Source of the DNA: Dyella psychrodurans | Lineage (GTDB): Bacteria > Pseudomonadota > Gammaproteobacteria > Xanthomonadales > Rhodanobacteraceae | Assembly (NCBI RefSeq): GCF_003363265.1 | Contig: NZ_QRBF01000006.1 | Coordinates: forward strand, 132,501-196,500 | Reading direction: 5' to 3' | Length of the DNA stretch: 64,000 nt | Shown here: positions 37,169 through 45,692 of the stretch, one piece after another | Numbering within the stretch: the first letter of the stretch is position 1 | Layout: each line of letters opens with the position of its first letter | The notes under the pieces: generated by a model | The model's input: the letters and a program-made list of their open reading frames with translations, nothing else | What the model was told of the DNA's origin: nothing | Database searches by the model: none | Position numbers and translations under genes: made by a program

Positions 37169-38524
37169 TCAGTAAGACAACGACAGCGAACTCATCCAGG
37201 TCAAAGCAGCCGGCTGTTTCGGTGTCGGAATGGGATTGACGGTATAGCTCAGCTGATTGGACAGATAAATGCCGCGCGACAAACGGTGGACATAGGACAG
37301 CGAATAGTTGCGGCTGTAATCCACCGCCGTAAAGCCACTTGCCTGTCGCATGTGTTCAAACGATCTGCTCAGTTGATCGAAGGTGTAACCGAGTGCGAAC
37401 ACATCGTAGGACTGACCAAAGGGACCTAGCATGTAGAACGTAATGCCGGCATCGCCGGTGAAGACGTTTCGATCGGGCGGCGCATAGTCGGTCTTTACGT
37501 TGACGTAGAACCCGTGAAACGGCTGTGCCGCATCGGTTTGAACCAGCTGATAGTCGCCGACCAGGTAGTAGGCGTAGTTGTGGTTGGCATAGCCGCCGTG
37601 GAAATCGGGAAATTGGCTTTCGTTGTACATCACGCCCTGGCGCACCCACATCATGCGTTGCTGAGGCGCGGCATCGGTCTGGTAGCCCAGCTCATTGATG
37701 AAGAGCGCCTTGGCACCGGGGATATGCCACTTCAGTCCCCAGAAATTATTGCTGTCCCAATCGGCCTGTGGGCCTTGGGGATCCACGCTGCGCGTCACAC
37801 CGAAACGGTCGTAAAAGTGTTTGTCAGGCGAAGCCAAACGTAAATTGATCTCGGGTGCGGTCTTGTTGAAGATGAATCCGACCTCGTAAGGAATGGAACT
37901 CCCGACACCCGCCGGCGATGTCGTCGAATTGGTGCCCAGGGAAAAACCGTAAAACTGGTTTCCCAGTTCCTCATAACCGTATTGCAGCTGCACCCGCCCC
38001 TCATTGAAACGCTGGGTGATGTAGAGGCTGTTGATCGCGAAGCCGGTCGGGTTTTCTCCCGCGTAGGAGAACCATTGCTCGTTCGCGTTGAACACCAGCT
38101 GCGATGCCCCGGCGAAACCGATCCGCGACAAATCGTAGGTGGCAGTCAGGAACACATTGGCCCGGTACGTCGAATCCTGGCCGATATAGAGCTGAGGGTG
38201 CTGATCATGATTCAACAGATCGAACGTGCCGCCCACATAAACGCCGCCTTGAAGCAACCAGCCGCTATCGGCCATTTTCTGGCGCGATCCGCCCCAATCG
38301 GGCGACACTGTTTCGCAGGTGCTGATCGCGGGATTGGTGGTGCCCTGCGGCTGCATCCTGTCGTAACGCTGGCAAGGCGTGACATCGGCATCGATGTTGC
38401 CACCGGCATCGGGCGAGTCGGTCAGGAATCGATACTCGGCATGCGCATCAGCGCATAGGACCGATAACGTCAGCAGCAGACCACCTGCCGACACGAGCGC
38501 AGCACGGCAACCACTCTTGGACAT
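37169..38524 (-). CDS. OprB-like carbohydrate porin
   Basis: A 451-aa outer-membrane protein with a signal peptide (ending ADAHAEYRF) and a beta-barrel rich in aromatic and Gly residues. Blocks such as DWGGSRQKMADSG, the middle SLYITQRFNEG and FGPFGQSYDVF, and the C-terminal aromatic SLSLSY match OprB-type carbohydrate-selective porins. Probably imports sugars across the outer membrane. No strong ribosome site before the ATG. Single gene. Confidence 0.88.
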   Translation of the reverse strand: MSKSGCRAALVSAGGLLLTLSVLCADAHAEYRFLTDSPDAGGNIDADVTPCQRYDRMQPQGTTNPAISTCETVSPDWGGSRQKMADSGWLLQGGVYVGGTFDLLNHDQHPQLYIGQDSTYRANVFLTATYDLSRIGFAGASQLVFNANEQWFSYAGENPTGFAINSLYITQRFNEGRVQLQYGYEELGNQFYGFSLGTNSTTSPAGVGSSIPYEVGFIFNKTAPEINLRLASPDKHFYDRFGVTRSVDPQGPQADWDSNNFWGLKWHIPGAKALFINELGYQTDAAPQQRMMWVRQGVMYNESQFPDFHGGYANHNYAYYLVGDYQLVQTDAAQPFHGFYVNVKTDYAPPDRNVFTGDAGITFYMLGPFGQSYDVFALGYTFDQLSRSFEHMRQASGFTAVDYSRNYSLSYVHRLSRGIYLSNQLSYTVNPIPTPKQPAALTWMSSLSLSY

Positions 38525-38644
38525 GGCAATAGGGCGGGGGTATTGAGTTGGGGAAACTCAGCCTCGTCCGCTAACGTAATGACACGCGTGCTTTCGATAC
38601 AGTGCCAGATGGCATGCCTGGTTCAGAAAACGGATTGGAAGTCG

Positions 38645-40105
38645 TCATGCGCGATTAACAACCTCTGCGCCGTCTTTCGCTTCCGCAACGTGCTTACCGA
38701 TTATTTCACTCATGGAACGAGGCAGTCGCCATGCCGCCATGACCGTGCCCGCATGCACGATGCAGAGCAATAGAAACGCCCACGCATAAGCGCTCAGCGA
38801 CGACTCGTGCAAAGGCTGCATGCCAAGACGCCATCCGAGCAACGTTGCGCAGAGCGTCGTAAACGTAGGTCCGCCGAGACGCTGGACGATATTGAGGGAT
38901 GTGGTGGCCATGGGCAGCTCGTGCCGGCTCACCGCCGCGTACGCGGCGGATATGGAAGGAATGCCAACCGCACTCTGGCCCACGCCGCGAATGAACAGCG
39001 CAATCGCCAGCACGGTGAGATCGAGTGCATGGCTGGCGAGGTAAAGGAAAGGCAAAGTACCGATCAAGGCCAACAGTGCGCCAGCCGCGGAAACATTTCG
39101 AATGCCGAAGCGGCTGGTCAGCGCGCCCATCCACGGATAGGTGCACAACATGCCGATCCCCAGCGGCGCCAGGAGCCAACCCATCTCGCCGGGCGAGCGT
39201 CCGCAATCGCGAATCAGGTAGATCGGAATGAGCATCTGCCCGGCGAATATCGCTCCGTTGGATAAAAACTGCGTCACCGCGGAAACAGGAAACACGCCGC
39301 TCTTGAAGAGCCGAAGATCCACCAATGCGTCATCGCCCTTGCGATTGGCCGTCCAGAAGAACAGGCCAAGCAGGATGCAGGAAACCAGCATCGCGACCTG
39401 GCCTGCCGGCGCACCGATGCGGTCCGATCCATAGAGAAAGATCGCCAGGCCGGGCGACAGCAATGCCAGCCCGACCCAATCCAGGTCGCGTGGCCTGACC
39501 TGATGCCGATCGTGAGGCAGGAAGATGGCGGCAAGTGCCAGCGCCAACACGCCGACTGGAAAGTTCACGAGAAACAACCAGCGCCACGATGCATGTTGCA
39601 GAATCAGCCCCGCGATGACCGGACCCAGGATCGGCGCAAGCAACACCGGCACGGCGGCGTAACCGATCACGCGCGCCATATGCCTGCCGGCGGCGCGCGC
39701 CATCATCATTTGCGCCATGGGTGCGAGCAATCCGCCACTGATCCCTTGAATGACGCGAAATCCGATCAACGATTGCGCCGACCACGCCAATCCGCACAAC
39801 GCGGAGGAAAGGGTGAACGCGGCGAAGCACCACACGTACACCGCCTTCGCACCGATGCGATCCACCAGCCAGCCGCTCATGGGCAACGCCAGCGTCAACG
39901 CCAACAGGTACCCGCTTGTGACCCACTGAATGGTCGACAGACCGGTGTGCAACTCGATGGCAAGACTGGAAAGGGATACGTTGGCGATGGTCGCGTCGAG
40001 CTGCGCGAGGAACGAACCCAGTATCACTACAGCCGTGATTTTCCAGATCGACGGATGCAGTCGATCGGCCGCATCAAGCGCTTCGGAGCTGGCCTGCGAA
40101 GTCAC
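38645..40105 (-). CDS. MFS drug efflux transporter (DHA2/EmrB type)
   Basis: A 486-aa MFS permease with about 14 membrane helices, the DHA2 count. Motifs: QLDATIANVSLSSLA in helix 1, GWLVDRIGAKAVYVW (motif A) after helix 2, and GISGGLLAPMAQ. Exports drugs by proton antiport. Start is GTG at 40105, 4-nt GTGA overlap with the upstream small membrane gene, so translationally coupled. Third gene of the MarR-controlled operon. Confidence 0.93.
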   Translation of the reverse strand: MTSQASSEALDAADRLHPSIWKITAVVILGSFLAQLDATIANVSLSSLAIELHTGLSTIQWVTSGYLLALTLALPMSGWLVDRIGAKAVYVWCFAAFTLSSALCGLAWSAQSLIGFRVIQGISGGLLAPMAQMMMARAAGRHMARVIGYAAVPVLLAPILGPVIAGLILQHASWRWLFLVNFPVGVLALALAAIFLPHDRHQVRPRDLDWVGLALLSPGLAIFLYGSDRIGAPAGQVAMLVSCILLGLFFWTANRKGDDALVDLRLFKSGVFPVSAVTQFLSNGAIFAGQMLIPIYLIRDCGRSPGEMGWLLAPLGIGMLCTYPWMGALTSRFGIRNVSAAGALLALIGTLPFLYLASHALDLTVLAIALFIRGVGQSAVGIPSISAAYAAVSRHELPMATTSLNIVQRLGGPTFTTLCATLLGWRLGMQPLHESSLSAYAWAFLLLCIVHAGTVMAAWRLPRSMSEIIGKHVAEAKDGAEVVNRA

Positions 40106-40440
40106 GAACGCCCGGCCGCCTGAAGGTTGCCGCCGTTGATGCGGCCAAAATGCCTGGCCAGAAACAGACTGATCAACAACGCACCCAACCCTGATGCAGC
40201 TATCGATTCCACGTCGCGCATGTCGAATTGACCAACGCGAAGAATCAACAGATAGGCCACGACGAAGTTGACGAAACTCCAGATCACGTTGACCGTGGAC
40301 GACGACAAGCCCTGACCAGGCGGATGCGCGAAAGGCGACTGGAACGGGCGCCCCATCGTGCCGCTCACGAAGTGCGGGATGGCGTTGGCCAGGAAGGCGC
40401 CACCGAAGAAATAAGAGAGGTCGTGAAGCCAATTCATCAT
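40102..40440 (-). CDS. Small membrane protein in efflux operon
   Basis: A 112-aa protein with three to four membrane helices (WSFVNFVVAYLLILRV, SGLGALLISLFLA) and no recognised family. ATG at 40440 has AAGGG 8 nt upstream; its stop overlaps the MFS start by 4 nt (GTGA). It lies between marR and the efflux gene, so it probably belongs to the efflux system, but its role is unknown. Confidence 0.8.
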   Translation of the reverse strand: MMNWLHDLSYFFGGAFLANAIPHFVSGTMGRPFQSPFAHPPGQGLSSSTVNVIWSFVNFVVAYLLILRVGQFDMRDVESIAASGLGALLISLFLARHFGRINGGNLQAAGRS

Positions 40441-40530
40441 GATGGAATCCCTTTTCAAGCAGAGCGTTACCGTGCGCGTCGTCTCGTCGCGCGTTTGCGA
40501 TGCTTACGCGAGCCGGAAGCAGTTCCGCCG

Positions 40531-40974
40531 CTATGGCTCGCCCAGGCGTTTGATCAGAGGGATTGCGTCGATAAGCGTCTGCAGCTCGGCAGGCTCCATC
40601 TCAGCCATCGCGGCGAGCAGCCATTCGCGCTTGGCGATGCCGCGCTGGCGTCTCATTTCGACGCCTGCTGCCGTCAAGGCAAAAAGAATCTGCCGCCCAT
40701 CGGTGGGATGTGGCTGCCGCCTGACCAGCCCTTCCTGTTCCAGGCTCGCAAGAATCGCCCCCATCGATTGCGGTTTCATCGATTCGGCGCGCGCCAGATC
40801 CGCGGTGGTCGCGGCACCGTTCCGATCCAGCCGCGCCAAGGCGCCGAGTTGCGAAAGATTGAGTTCGTTCGGATTCGCTTCCGAACGCAGGCGGCGCAAA
40901 AGCAGTCCCACCGCCGCCGTGAGGTCGGTGACGGCGGCTTCCATGGCGGCGCTGGTACGAGTCGACTTGACCAT
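40531..40974 (-). CDS. MarR family transcriptional regulator
   Basis: A 147-aa MarR repressor with winged helix (LSQLGALARLDRNGAATTADLARAESMKPQSMGAILASLEQEGLVRR) split over the recognition helix and wing (HPTDGRQILFALT). First gene of the operon marR-membrane protein-MFS efflux pump. Directly upstream lies a perfect 20-bp palindrome (40997-41016), the expected operator. The ATG at 40974 is preferred; one at 40989 has no ribosome site. Confidence 0.94.
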   Translation of the reverse strand: MVKSTRTSAAMEAAVTDLTAAVGLLLRRLRSEANPNELNLSQLGALARLDRNGAATTADLARAESMKPQSMGAILASLEQEGLVRRQPHPTDGRQILFALTAAGVEMRRQRGIAKREWLLAAMAEMEPAELQTLIDAIPLIKRLGEP

Positions 40975-40996
40975 GTCGCCACCATACAACTTAGAA

Positions 40997-41016
40997 GTTT
41001 AACTTGCAAGTTAAAC
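40997..41016. promoter_or_regulatory. Perfect 20-bp palindrome, probable MarR operator
   Basis: GTTTAACTTG is followed immediately by its exact complement CAAGTTAAAC. It lies 22 bp upstream of the marR start and upstream of the whole efflux operon. The AACTTGCAAGTT core resembles MarR-family operators, which are commonly 16-20-bp palindromes with TTGC..GCAA-like centres. Autorepression by the adjacent MarR is inferred. Confidence 0.85.
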
Positions 41017-41082
41017 TGACGATTTTGGTGCGAGGGCTGCACGGCCGGAGGCGTCGGCCACGAGCACTCCTGCCTGGCCGAG

Positions 41083-41310
41083 TTACATCTGATAACCGGG
41101 TTTCTTGTACAACTTGCCAGGCGGATCCTGGATATCCGTGCGATAGACCCTCTCGGCCCATTCGTTCGGGTCGATCTCCTCCATGGCCACCGACACGGCC
41201 GCCTCGCCGTAGCGGAAAACATCCATTACATCCCGGGTTATGCGGTCCGCCAGGCGCTGCTTCTGCGGCTCGCTTTTGCCTGGCCACAGTTTCACGATGA
41301 CATGAGGCAT
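41083..41310 (-). CDS. 4-oxalocrotonate tautomerase family protein
   Basis: A 75-aa protein starting [11 protein letters not shown], so mature Pro1 is the catalytic base as in the tautomerase superfamily, with helix [16 protein letters not shown] and a closing beta region. The 75-aa length is that of small single-domain members. It could tautomerise enol acids or small carbonyl compounds. Third gene of the cupin-CMD-tautomerase unit, opposite LysR. The open frame extends to 41445 but removes Pro1. Confidence 0.9.
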   Translation of the reverse strand: MPHVIVKLWPGKSEPQKQRLADRITRDVMDVFRYGEAAVSVAMEEIDPNEWAERVYRTDIQDPPGKLYKKPGYQM

Positions 41311-41326
41311 GGTTTGGCAACTCGCA

Positions 41327-41650
41327 TCATAGGGATTCGGCAAAAACTTTCCGCGCGATCTCAATGGCAGTGTTGGCACACGGCCATCCGGCATAGAACG
41401 CCAAATGCGTGATGAGCTCGATAAGCTCCTCTTTCGTGACGCCATTCTGCAACGCGAACTTCAGATGAAATGGCAGCTCATTGACGCGATAGAGCGCCAC
41501 CAGTGCGGCCACCGTGACAAGGCTTCGATCACGCTTGGGAAGCGCGGCGCGTTCCCACACCTGTCCGAACAGAACTTGCCGGGTGTAATCGTTGAGTGCG
41601 GGCGCGATATCCGCATAAGGACCGGCCGCGGGCTTGGTCTCACTACTCAT
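41327..41650 (-). CDS. Carboxymuconolactone decarboxylase family protein
   Basis: A 107-aa CMD-family protein (AhpD-like fold): [22 protein letters not shown], the [30 protein letters not shown] core. No catalytic CxxC as in AhpD, so likely a CMD-type lyase or of unknown activity. GGGAGGG precedes the ATG. Lies between the cupin and tautomerase genes, 4-16 bp gaps. Confidence 0.93.
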   Translation of the reverse strand: MSSETKPAAGPYADIAPALNDYTRQVLFGQVWERAALPKRDRSLVTVAALVALYRVNELPFHLKFALQNGVTKEELIELITHLAFYAGWPCANTAIEIARKVFAESL

Positions 41651-41654
41651 CGAA

Positions 41655-42059
41655 TCAACCCTCCCTTGCCAAATAGTGTTCGTCGGTCACGTGCTCCATC
41701 CATTCGACGGCTTTGCCATTCAAGTACTCCTGGACAGCGATATGCGTCATGGAAGTCGTTGCCGTCGCGCCATGCCAATGGCGATGTCCCGGCGGACACC
41801 AGATCACGTCGCCGGCGCGAATGACTTCGATGGGGCCGTCTTCGCATTGCGTCCAGCCGCAACCCGACGTGACGATGAGAATCTGACCCAGCGGATGGGT
41901 ATGCCACGCCGAGCGGGCGCCCGGTTCGAACGTGACGCTGGCGCAACCCACGCGTGCGGGTTCCGTGGCATTGAAGAGCGGGTCGATACGCACGTTTCCC
42001 GTGAAAAAGTCTGCCGGGCCTTTTACCGAGGCCTGCGAACCGCCGCGAACGATGTGCAT
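41655..42059 (-). CDS. Cupin domain protein
   Basis: A 134-aa cupin. Metal-site residues of cupin motif 1 are seen in [10 protein letters not shown] (His53, His55, Gln59) and of motif 2 in [10 protein letters not shown] (His92/94/96). Likely a small dioxygenase or isomerase. ATG at 42059 is chosen; a TTG 30 nt upstream gives an extra basic peptide. First gene of a unit with CMD and tautomerase, divergent from LysR 42177. Confidence 0.92.
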   Translation of the reverse strand: MHIVRGGSQASVKGPADFFTGNVRIDPLFNATEPARVGCASVTFEPGARSAWHTHPLGQILIVTSGCGWTQCEDGPIEVIRAGDVIWCPPGHRHWHGATATTSMTHIAVQEYLNGKAVEWMEHVTDEHYLAREG

Positions 42060-42176
42060 GTGCTTGTTCCAAACAGGATGGACAAGCAACAGTTTGACGC
42101 CGTCATCGGCTATTGATTAGACGGAATAATATGATTGAACATATAACGCGTATTTATAAATCGAGGTGCCACGGCC

Positions 42177-43067
42177 ATGCCTCGCCAGAACCTCAACGAC
42201 CTGCTCGCTTTTACCGCGGTCGCGCGCACGCGCAGCTTCACCAAGGCTGCAGCCGATCTTGGAATCAGCCAGCCTGCCTTGAGTCACACGATCCGGAGCC
42301 TGGAAGCCCGATTGGGTGTGCGACTCCTTACCCGCACGACGCGCAGCGTCGCGCTCACCGATGCGGGCGAGCGTCTGCTCGGTTCCATCGGCAGCCGCCT
42401 CGAGGAGATCGAGGAAGAACTCGATGCACTGAGCGTACTGCGCGACAAACCGGCCGGCACGATACGCATCACCACCGGCGAGCATGCACTCACCACGCTT
42501 TTATGGCCCAAGCTGCGCCCGTTGTTGCGCGACTATCCCGATATTCATGTGGAATTCGACGTCAGCTATGCACTCAAGGATATCGTCGCCGAGCGATTCG
42601 ATGCCGGCGTGCGCATGGGCGAGCAGATCGAAAAGGACATGATCGCCGTGCGAATCGGCCCGTCGATGCGCATGGCGGCAGTGGCGTCTCCAGCCTATTT
42701 CACCGGAAAGACCAAACCGAAGAAACCACAGGATCTCACCAAACATCGCTGCATCAATCTGCGCCTGCCTACGTATGGCGGACCTTATGCCTGGGAGTTC
42801 GAGCGCGGTGGGCGACAGATGCATGCTCGCGTGCAAGGACAACTTGCGTTTAGCACGGCGCCACACGTCCTCGCCGCCTGCCTCGATGGCTTTGGCTTGG
42901 CCTACGTGCCGGAGGACATGGTGCTCCATCACGTCAAAGCAGGACGGCTGGTCCGTGTCCTTGAAGATTGGTGTCCGCCGTTCCCCGGCTATCACCTTTA
43001 CTACCCGAGCAGGCGGCAGCATTCGCCTGCCTTTTCGCTACTGGTGGAGTCGTTGCGTTATCGGTAG
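42177..43067 (+). CDS. LysR family transcriptional regulator
   Basis: A 296-aa LysR regulator (LNDLLAFTAVARTRSFTKAAADLGI helix-turn-helix, SQPALSHTIRSLEARL) closely similar in style to the LysR at 22079, including the ERFDAGVRMGEQIEKDMIAVRIG stretch in the effector domain. GAGGTG precedes the ATG. Divergent from the cupin-CMD-tautomerase unit (about 115 bp between starts) and probably its regulator; it converges on the SDR at 43092. Confidence 0.94.
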   Translation: MPRQNLNDLLAFTAVARTRSFTKAAADLGISQPALSHTIRSLEARLGVRLLTRTTRSVALTDAGERLLGSIGSRLEEIEEELDALSVLRDKPAGTIRITTGEHALTTLLWPKLRPLLRDYPDIHVEFDVSYALKDIVAERFDAGVRMGEQIEKDMIAVRIGPSMRMAAVASPAYFTGKTKPKKPQDLTKHRCINLRLPTYGGPYAWEFERGGRQMHARVQGQLAFSTAPHVLAACLDGFGLAYVPEDMVLHHVKAGRLVRVLEDWCPPFPGYHLYYPSRRQHSPAFSLLVESLRYR

Positions 43068-43091
43068 CTGGCCATAAGCCGGCCGTATCAG

Positions 43092-43862
43092 TCAGACCGA
43101 TTTGACCTCGCCGCCATCCATGCGAAGCATGGCGCCGGTCATCCAGCGCGCGCCGGGCGAGACCAGGAATGCCATCAGTTCGGCGATTTCTTCGGGTTTG
43201 CCATATCGGGCAATGCCCGCTTCGCGCGGAAAGTACTCCGTCGCTTCGGCGACGCTCATGTTGTGCAACGGCGCCCAATGTTCGAGATACGAACGGCGGC
43301 GACCTGTCATCACCGGACCAGGCAACACGCTGTTGACCTGCACGCCATCGGCGATGCCGCGATCCGAAAACGCTTTAGCCAGCGCGGCGATCGCGGCGTT
43401 GATGGTGCCCACGGCGGCATAAGGTGCCTTGGGAAAGATCGCCGAATTGCCCGACGTGAACACCACCGACCCATGGGCTTGCTTGAGTGCGTTCCAAGCC
43501 TCAATCGTCAAACGTCGCGCACCATGCAGCTTGAGCGCCATGCCTGCGTCCCATTGCTCATCCGTCATCTCGAACAGATCGATCTGTGGGACGGCGCCGG
43601 CAATATTGATCAACGCATCGATGCGACCGAATGCCGACAGCGTCTTCTCAACGACAATCTTCGCCGAGGCTTTGTCTGCGAGATCGAGATCCAGCACTAG
43701 CGCTTTGGCGCCCTGGGCCTGAACCGTCTCCGCGGTTTCCTGCAGATGATCGCGACTCCTGGCCACCAGAACCAGCGAACCGAAATCCTTCGCCAGACGA
43801 ACCGCAGTGGCTCGGCCGATACCCTGGCTTGCGCCCGTGACGATTGCCGTTGAGTTAGACAT
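43092..43862 (-). CDS. SDR-fold protein lacking the catalytic lysine
   Basis: A 256-aa SDR by fold: TGASQGIG at 9-16, NIAG (usual NNAG) near 86-89, catalytic-type Ser137 or Ser140 and Tyr148. The YxxxK lysine is replaced: Tyr148-Ala-Ala-Val-Gly152. Lys positions the cofactor ribose and lowers the Tyr pKa, so classical activity is doubtful; a changed mechanism or non-catalytic role is possible. GGAG precedes the ATG at 43862. Directly downstream of a hydrolase gene (33 bp) on the same strand. Confidence 0.88.
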   Translation of the reverse strand: MSNSTAIVTGASQGIGRATAVRLAKDFGSLVLVARSRDHLQETAETVQAQGAKALVLDLDLADKASAKIVVEKTLSAFGRIDALINIAGAVPQIDLFEMTDEQWDAGMALKLHGARRLTIEAWNALKQAHGSVVFTSGNSAIFPKAPYAAVGTINAAIAALAKAFSDRGIADGVQVNSVLPGPVMTGRRRSYLEHWAPLHNMSVAEATEYFPREAGIARYGKPEEIAELMAFLVSPGARWMTGAMLRMDGGEVKSV

Positions 43863-43895
43863 GACTTTCTCCAAATCCGGCTGCGATGACCGATA

Positions 43896-44750
43896 TCACG
43901 CCGCGAAAAATTCGCGGATGGCTTGTGCGATCTCCTTCGCATGCGTTTCGAGCGCGAAGTGTCCCGTGTCGAAGAAACGCACCTGCGCATCCGGGATATC
44001 GCGCTTGAACGCTTCCGCACCCGGCGGCAGGAAGAACGGATCGTTCCTGCCCCATACCGCCAGGAAGCGCGGATGGTGCTTGCGGAAATACGCCTGGAAA
44101 GTGGGATACAACGCCACATTGCTCTGGTAATCGAGGAAGAGATCCAGCTGCACGTCATCGGCACCCTTGCGCGCGAGGTAGTAGTTGTCCAGCGCAATGC
44201 CGTCGGGAGAGACGAGGGATTCGTCCGTCACGCCATGCGTGTATTGCCAGCGCGTAGATTCCGGCGCCAGGAATCCGCGCAACGCTTGCCGGTTTTCTTC
44301 GGAGGGGTTCTCCCAATACGCGCGAATCGGATTCCAGCCATCGCTCAATCCTTCCACGTAGGCGTTGCCGTTTTGGGAAATGATGCCGGTGATGCGTTCC
44401 GGATGTTTCACGGCCAGGCGAAAACCGGTCGGTGCGCCGTAGTCGAAAACATAGACGGCGAAGCGATCGAAGCCCACCACTTCCGTAAAGCGATCGATGA
44501 CGCTGGCGATGTTGTCGAACGTATACGTGAACGTATCGCGCGACGGCATATCCGACAAACCGAACCCCGGCAGATCGGGTGCCACGATATGGAAGCGATC
44601 GCTGAGCAACGGAATCAGATCGCGGAACATGTGGCCGGAACTCGGGAAGCCGTGCAGCAGCAACAGTTTCGGCTTACCGGGCGAACCGGCTTCGCGGTAG
44701 AAGACTTTGAAGCCGTCGACATCGGCGTGACGATAATGGATAGCGCTCAT
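43896..44750 (-). CDS. Alpha/beta hydrolase (Asp-nucleophile type)
   Basis: A 284-aa alpha/beta hydrolase. HGFPSS (33-38) is the oxyanion loop; the nucleophile elbow reads VFDYGAPTG with Asp103, as in haloalkane dehalogenases and soluble epoxide hydrolases rather than esterases; a late His occurs in DTGHFALE. The sequence style is that of the epoxide-hydrolase/dehalogenase group. AAGGAG precedes the ATG. Followed by the Lys-less SDR on the same strand. Confidence 0.9.
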   Translation of the reverse strand: MSAIHYRHADVDGFKVFYREAGSPGKPKLLLLHGFPSSGHMFRDLIPLLSDRFHIVAPDLPGFGLSDMPSRDTFTYTFDNIASVIDRFTEVVGFDRFAVYVFDYGAPTGFRLAVKHPERITGIISQNGNAYVEGLSDGWNPIRAYWENPSEENRQALRGFLAPESTRWQYTHGVTDESLVSPDGIALDNYYLARKGADDVQLDLFLDYQSNVALYPTFQAYFRKHHPRFLAVWGRNDPFFLPPGAEAFKRDIPDAQVRFFDTGHFALETHAKEIAQAIREFFAA

Positions 44751-44843
44751 GGCGGATTCTCCTTGGGAAGAATTGATTTACAGGGTTGTGTGGTTGGAGC
44801 CGCATCACCAGGGTGTTGGCGAACGGCAAAGCTGTAAGCGCGC

Positions 44844-45536
44844 TCAAGCCTTGCTTTGCTGCACGGCGTCGACAATCACGCGCTCGACGAGTTCCGGCGC
44901 GGTGACGCTCGGTACGTGATCGACGGGATAGGCGCTGATCTGCGCGTTCATGCGTTCGGCCATGAAGCGCTGCGTTTTCTCCGGAATCATGTGATCGCGC
45001 TGCGCCACCAGGTACCAGGCAGGCACGCGCTTCCAAAGCGGCTGATCGACGGGAACGGTGATGCAGTTGGGCGAAATCGGAAGCTGCGCGGCGGCGAGCG
45101 CCTGTTGCTCCTCGGGGGTGGCGTGCTGCGCGAACGCAGCGCCAAACGCTTCCTTCGGCAACCAGATCCAGCCGTTCTCATCCGGCGCGAGCTTCGGCGC
45201 CTTGTCGTCGTGTTCGTTGCGATAGAACACGTCGGCCACCGTCTCGCCTTGGTCCGGCGCGAGCGCCGCGACGTACACCAATGCCTTCACCTTGGAGCTT
45301 TGGGTCGAGGCGATCACCGCGCCCGCATACGCATGACCGACCAGCACCACCGGCCCCTCGACCCGTTCCAGCGTCTTGTTCAGAGCCGCCGTGTCGTCAG
45401 CCAGGGACGAAAGCGGCAGGCGTGCCGTAACTGCCTTAATGCTTTTTTGATGGAGCAGCCGAACGACCTTATCCCAGCTCGTCTCATCCGCCCATGCACC
45501 ATGGACCAGCACCACGGTTGCTGCGTTGGTGTTCAT
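44844..45536 (-). CDS. Alpha/beta hydrolase-like protein with altered nucleophile elbow
   Basis: A 230-aa alpha/beta fold protein of the group annotated as salicylate esterase or pyrethroid-hydrolase-like (VVLVHGAWADETSWDKVV, DHMIPEKTQRFMAERM, late His in VDHVPSVTAPEL). The elbow that normally reads GHSYGG here reads G67-H-A-Y-A-G72, so the expected nucleophile Ser69 is Ala. Hydrolase activity by the classical triad is therefore doubtful. Start at 45536 with GGGAGAGG. Divergent from the CGNR regulator. Confidence 0.86.
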   Translation of the reverse strand: MNTNAATVVLVHGAWADETSWDKVVRLLHQKSIKAVTARLPLSSLADDTAALNKTLERVEGPVVLVGHAYAGAVIASTQSSKVKALVYVAALAPDQGETVADVFYRNEHDDKAPKLAPDENGWIWLPKEAFGAAFAQHATPEEQQALAAAQLPISPNCITVPVDQPLWKRVPAWYLVAQRDHMIPEKTQRFMAERMNAQISAYPVDHVPSVTAPELVERVIVDAVQQSKA

Positions 45537-45635
45537 TTTCGGCCTCTCCCATGCAGTTGGAACTCGGAACGGGGGCGGCCTGAAGATTGAAATCTTGATA
45601 ACCGCCTCAACAATGACAAGGAGGTTATTCCTGCA

Positions 45636-45672
45636 AAAGTAACTTGTCAAGAGCTTTTAAGGGGGTTACTTT
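45636..45672. promoter_or_regulatory. Inverted repeat between hydrolase and CGNR genes
   Basis: AAAGTAAC (45636-45643) and GTTACTTT (45665-45672) are exact complements separated by 21 bp, in the spacer between the divergent hydrolase and CGNR genes and just before the CGNR ribosome site. A second pair, TGACAAG and CTTGTCA, overlaps it. Likely operator for the CGNR protein, acting on both promoters. Confidence 0.55.
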
Positions 45673-45692
45673 GCGCACCAGGAGACAGACCC

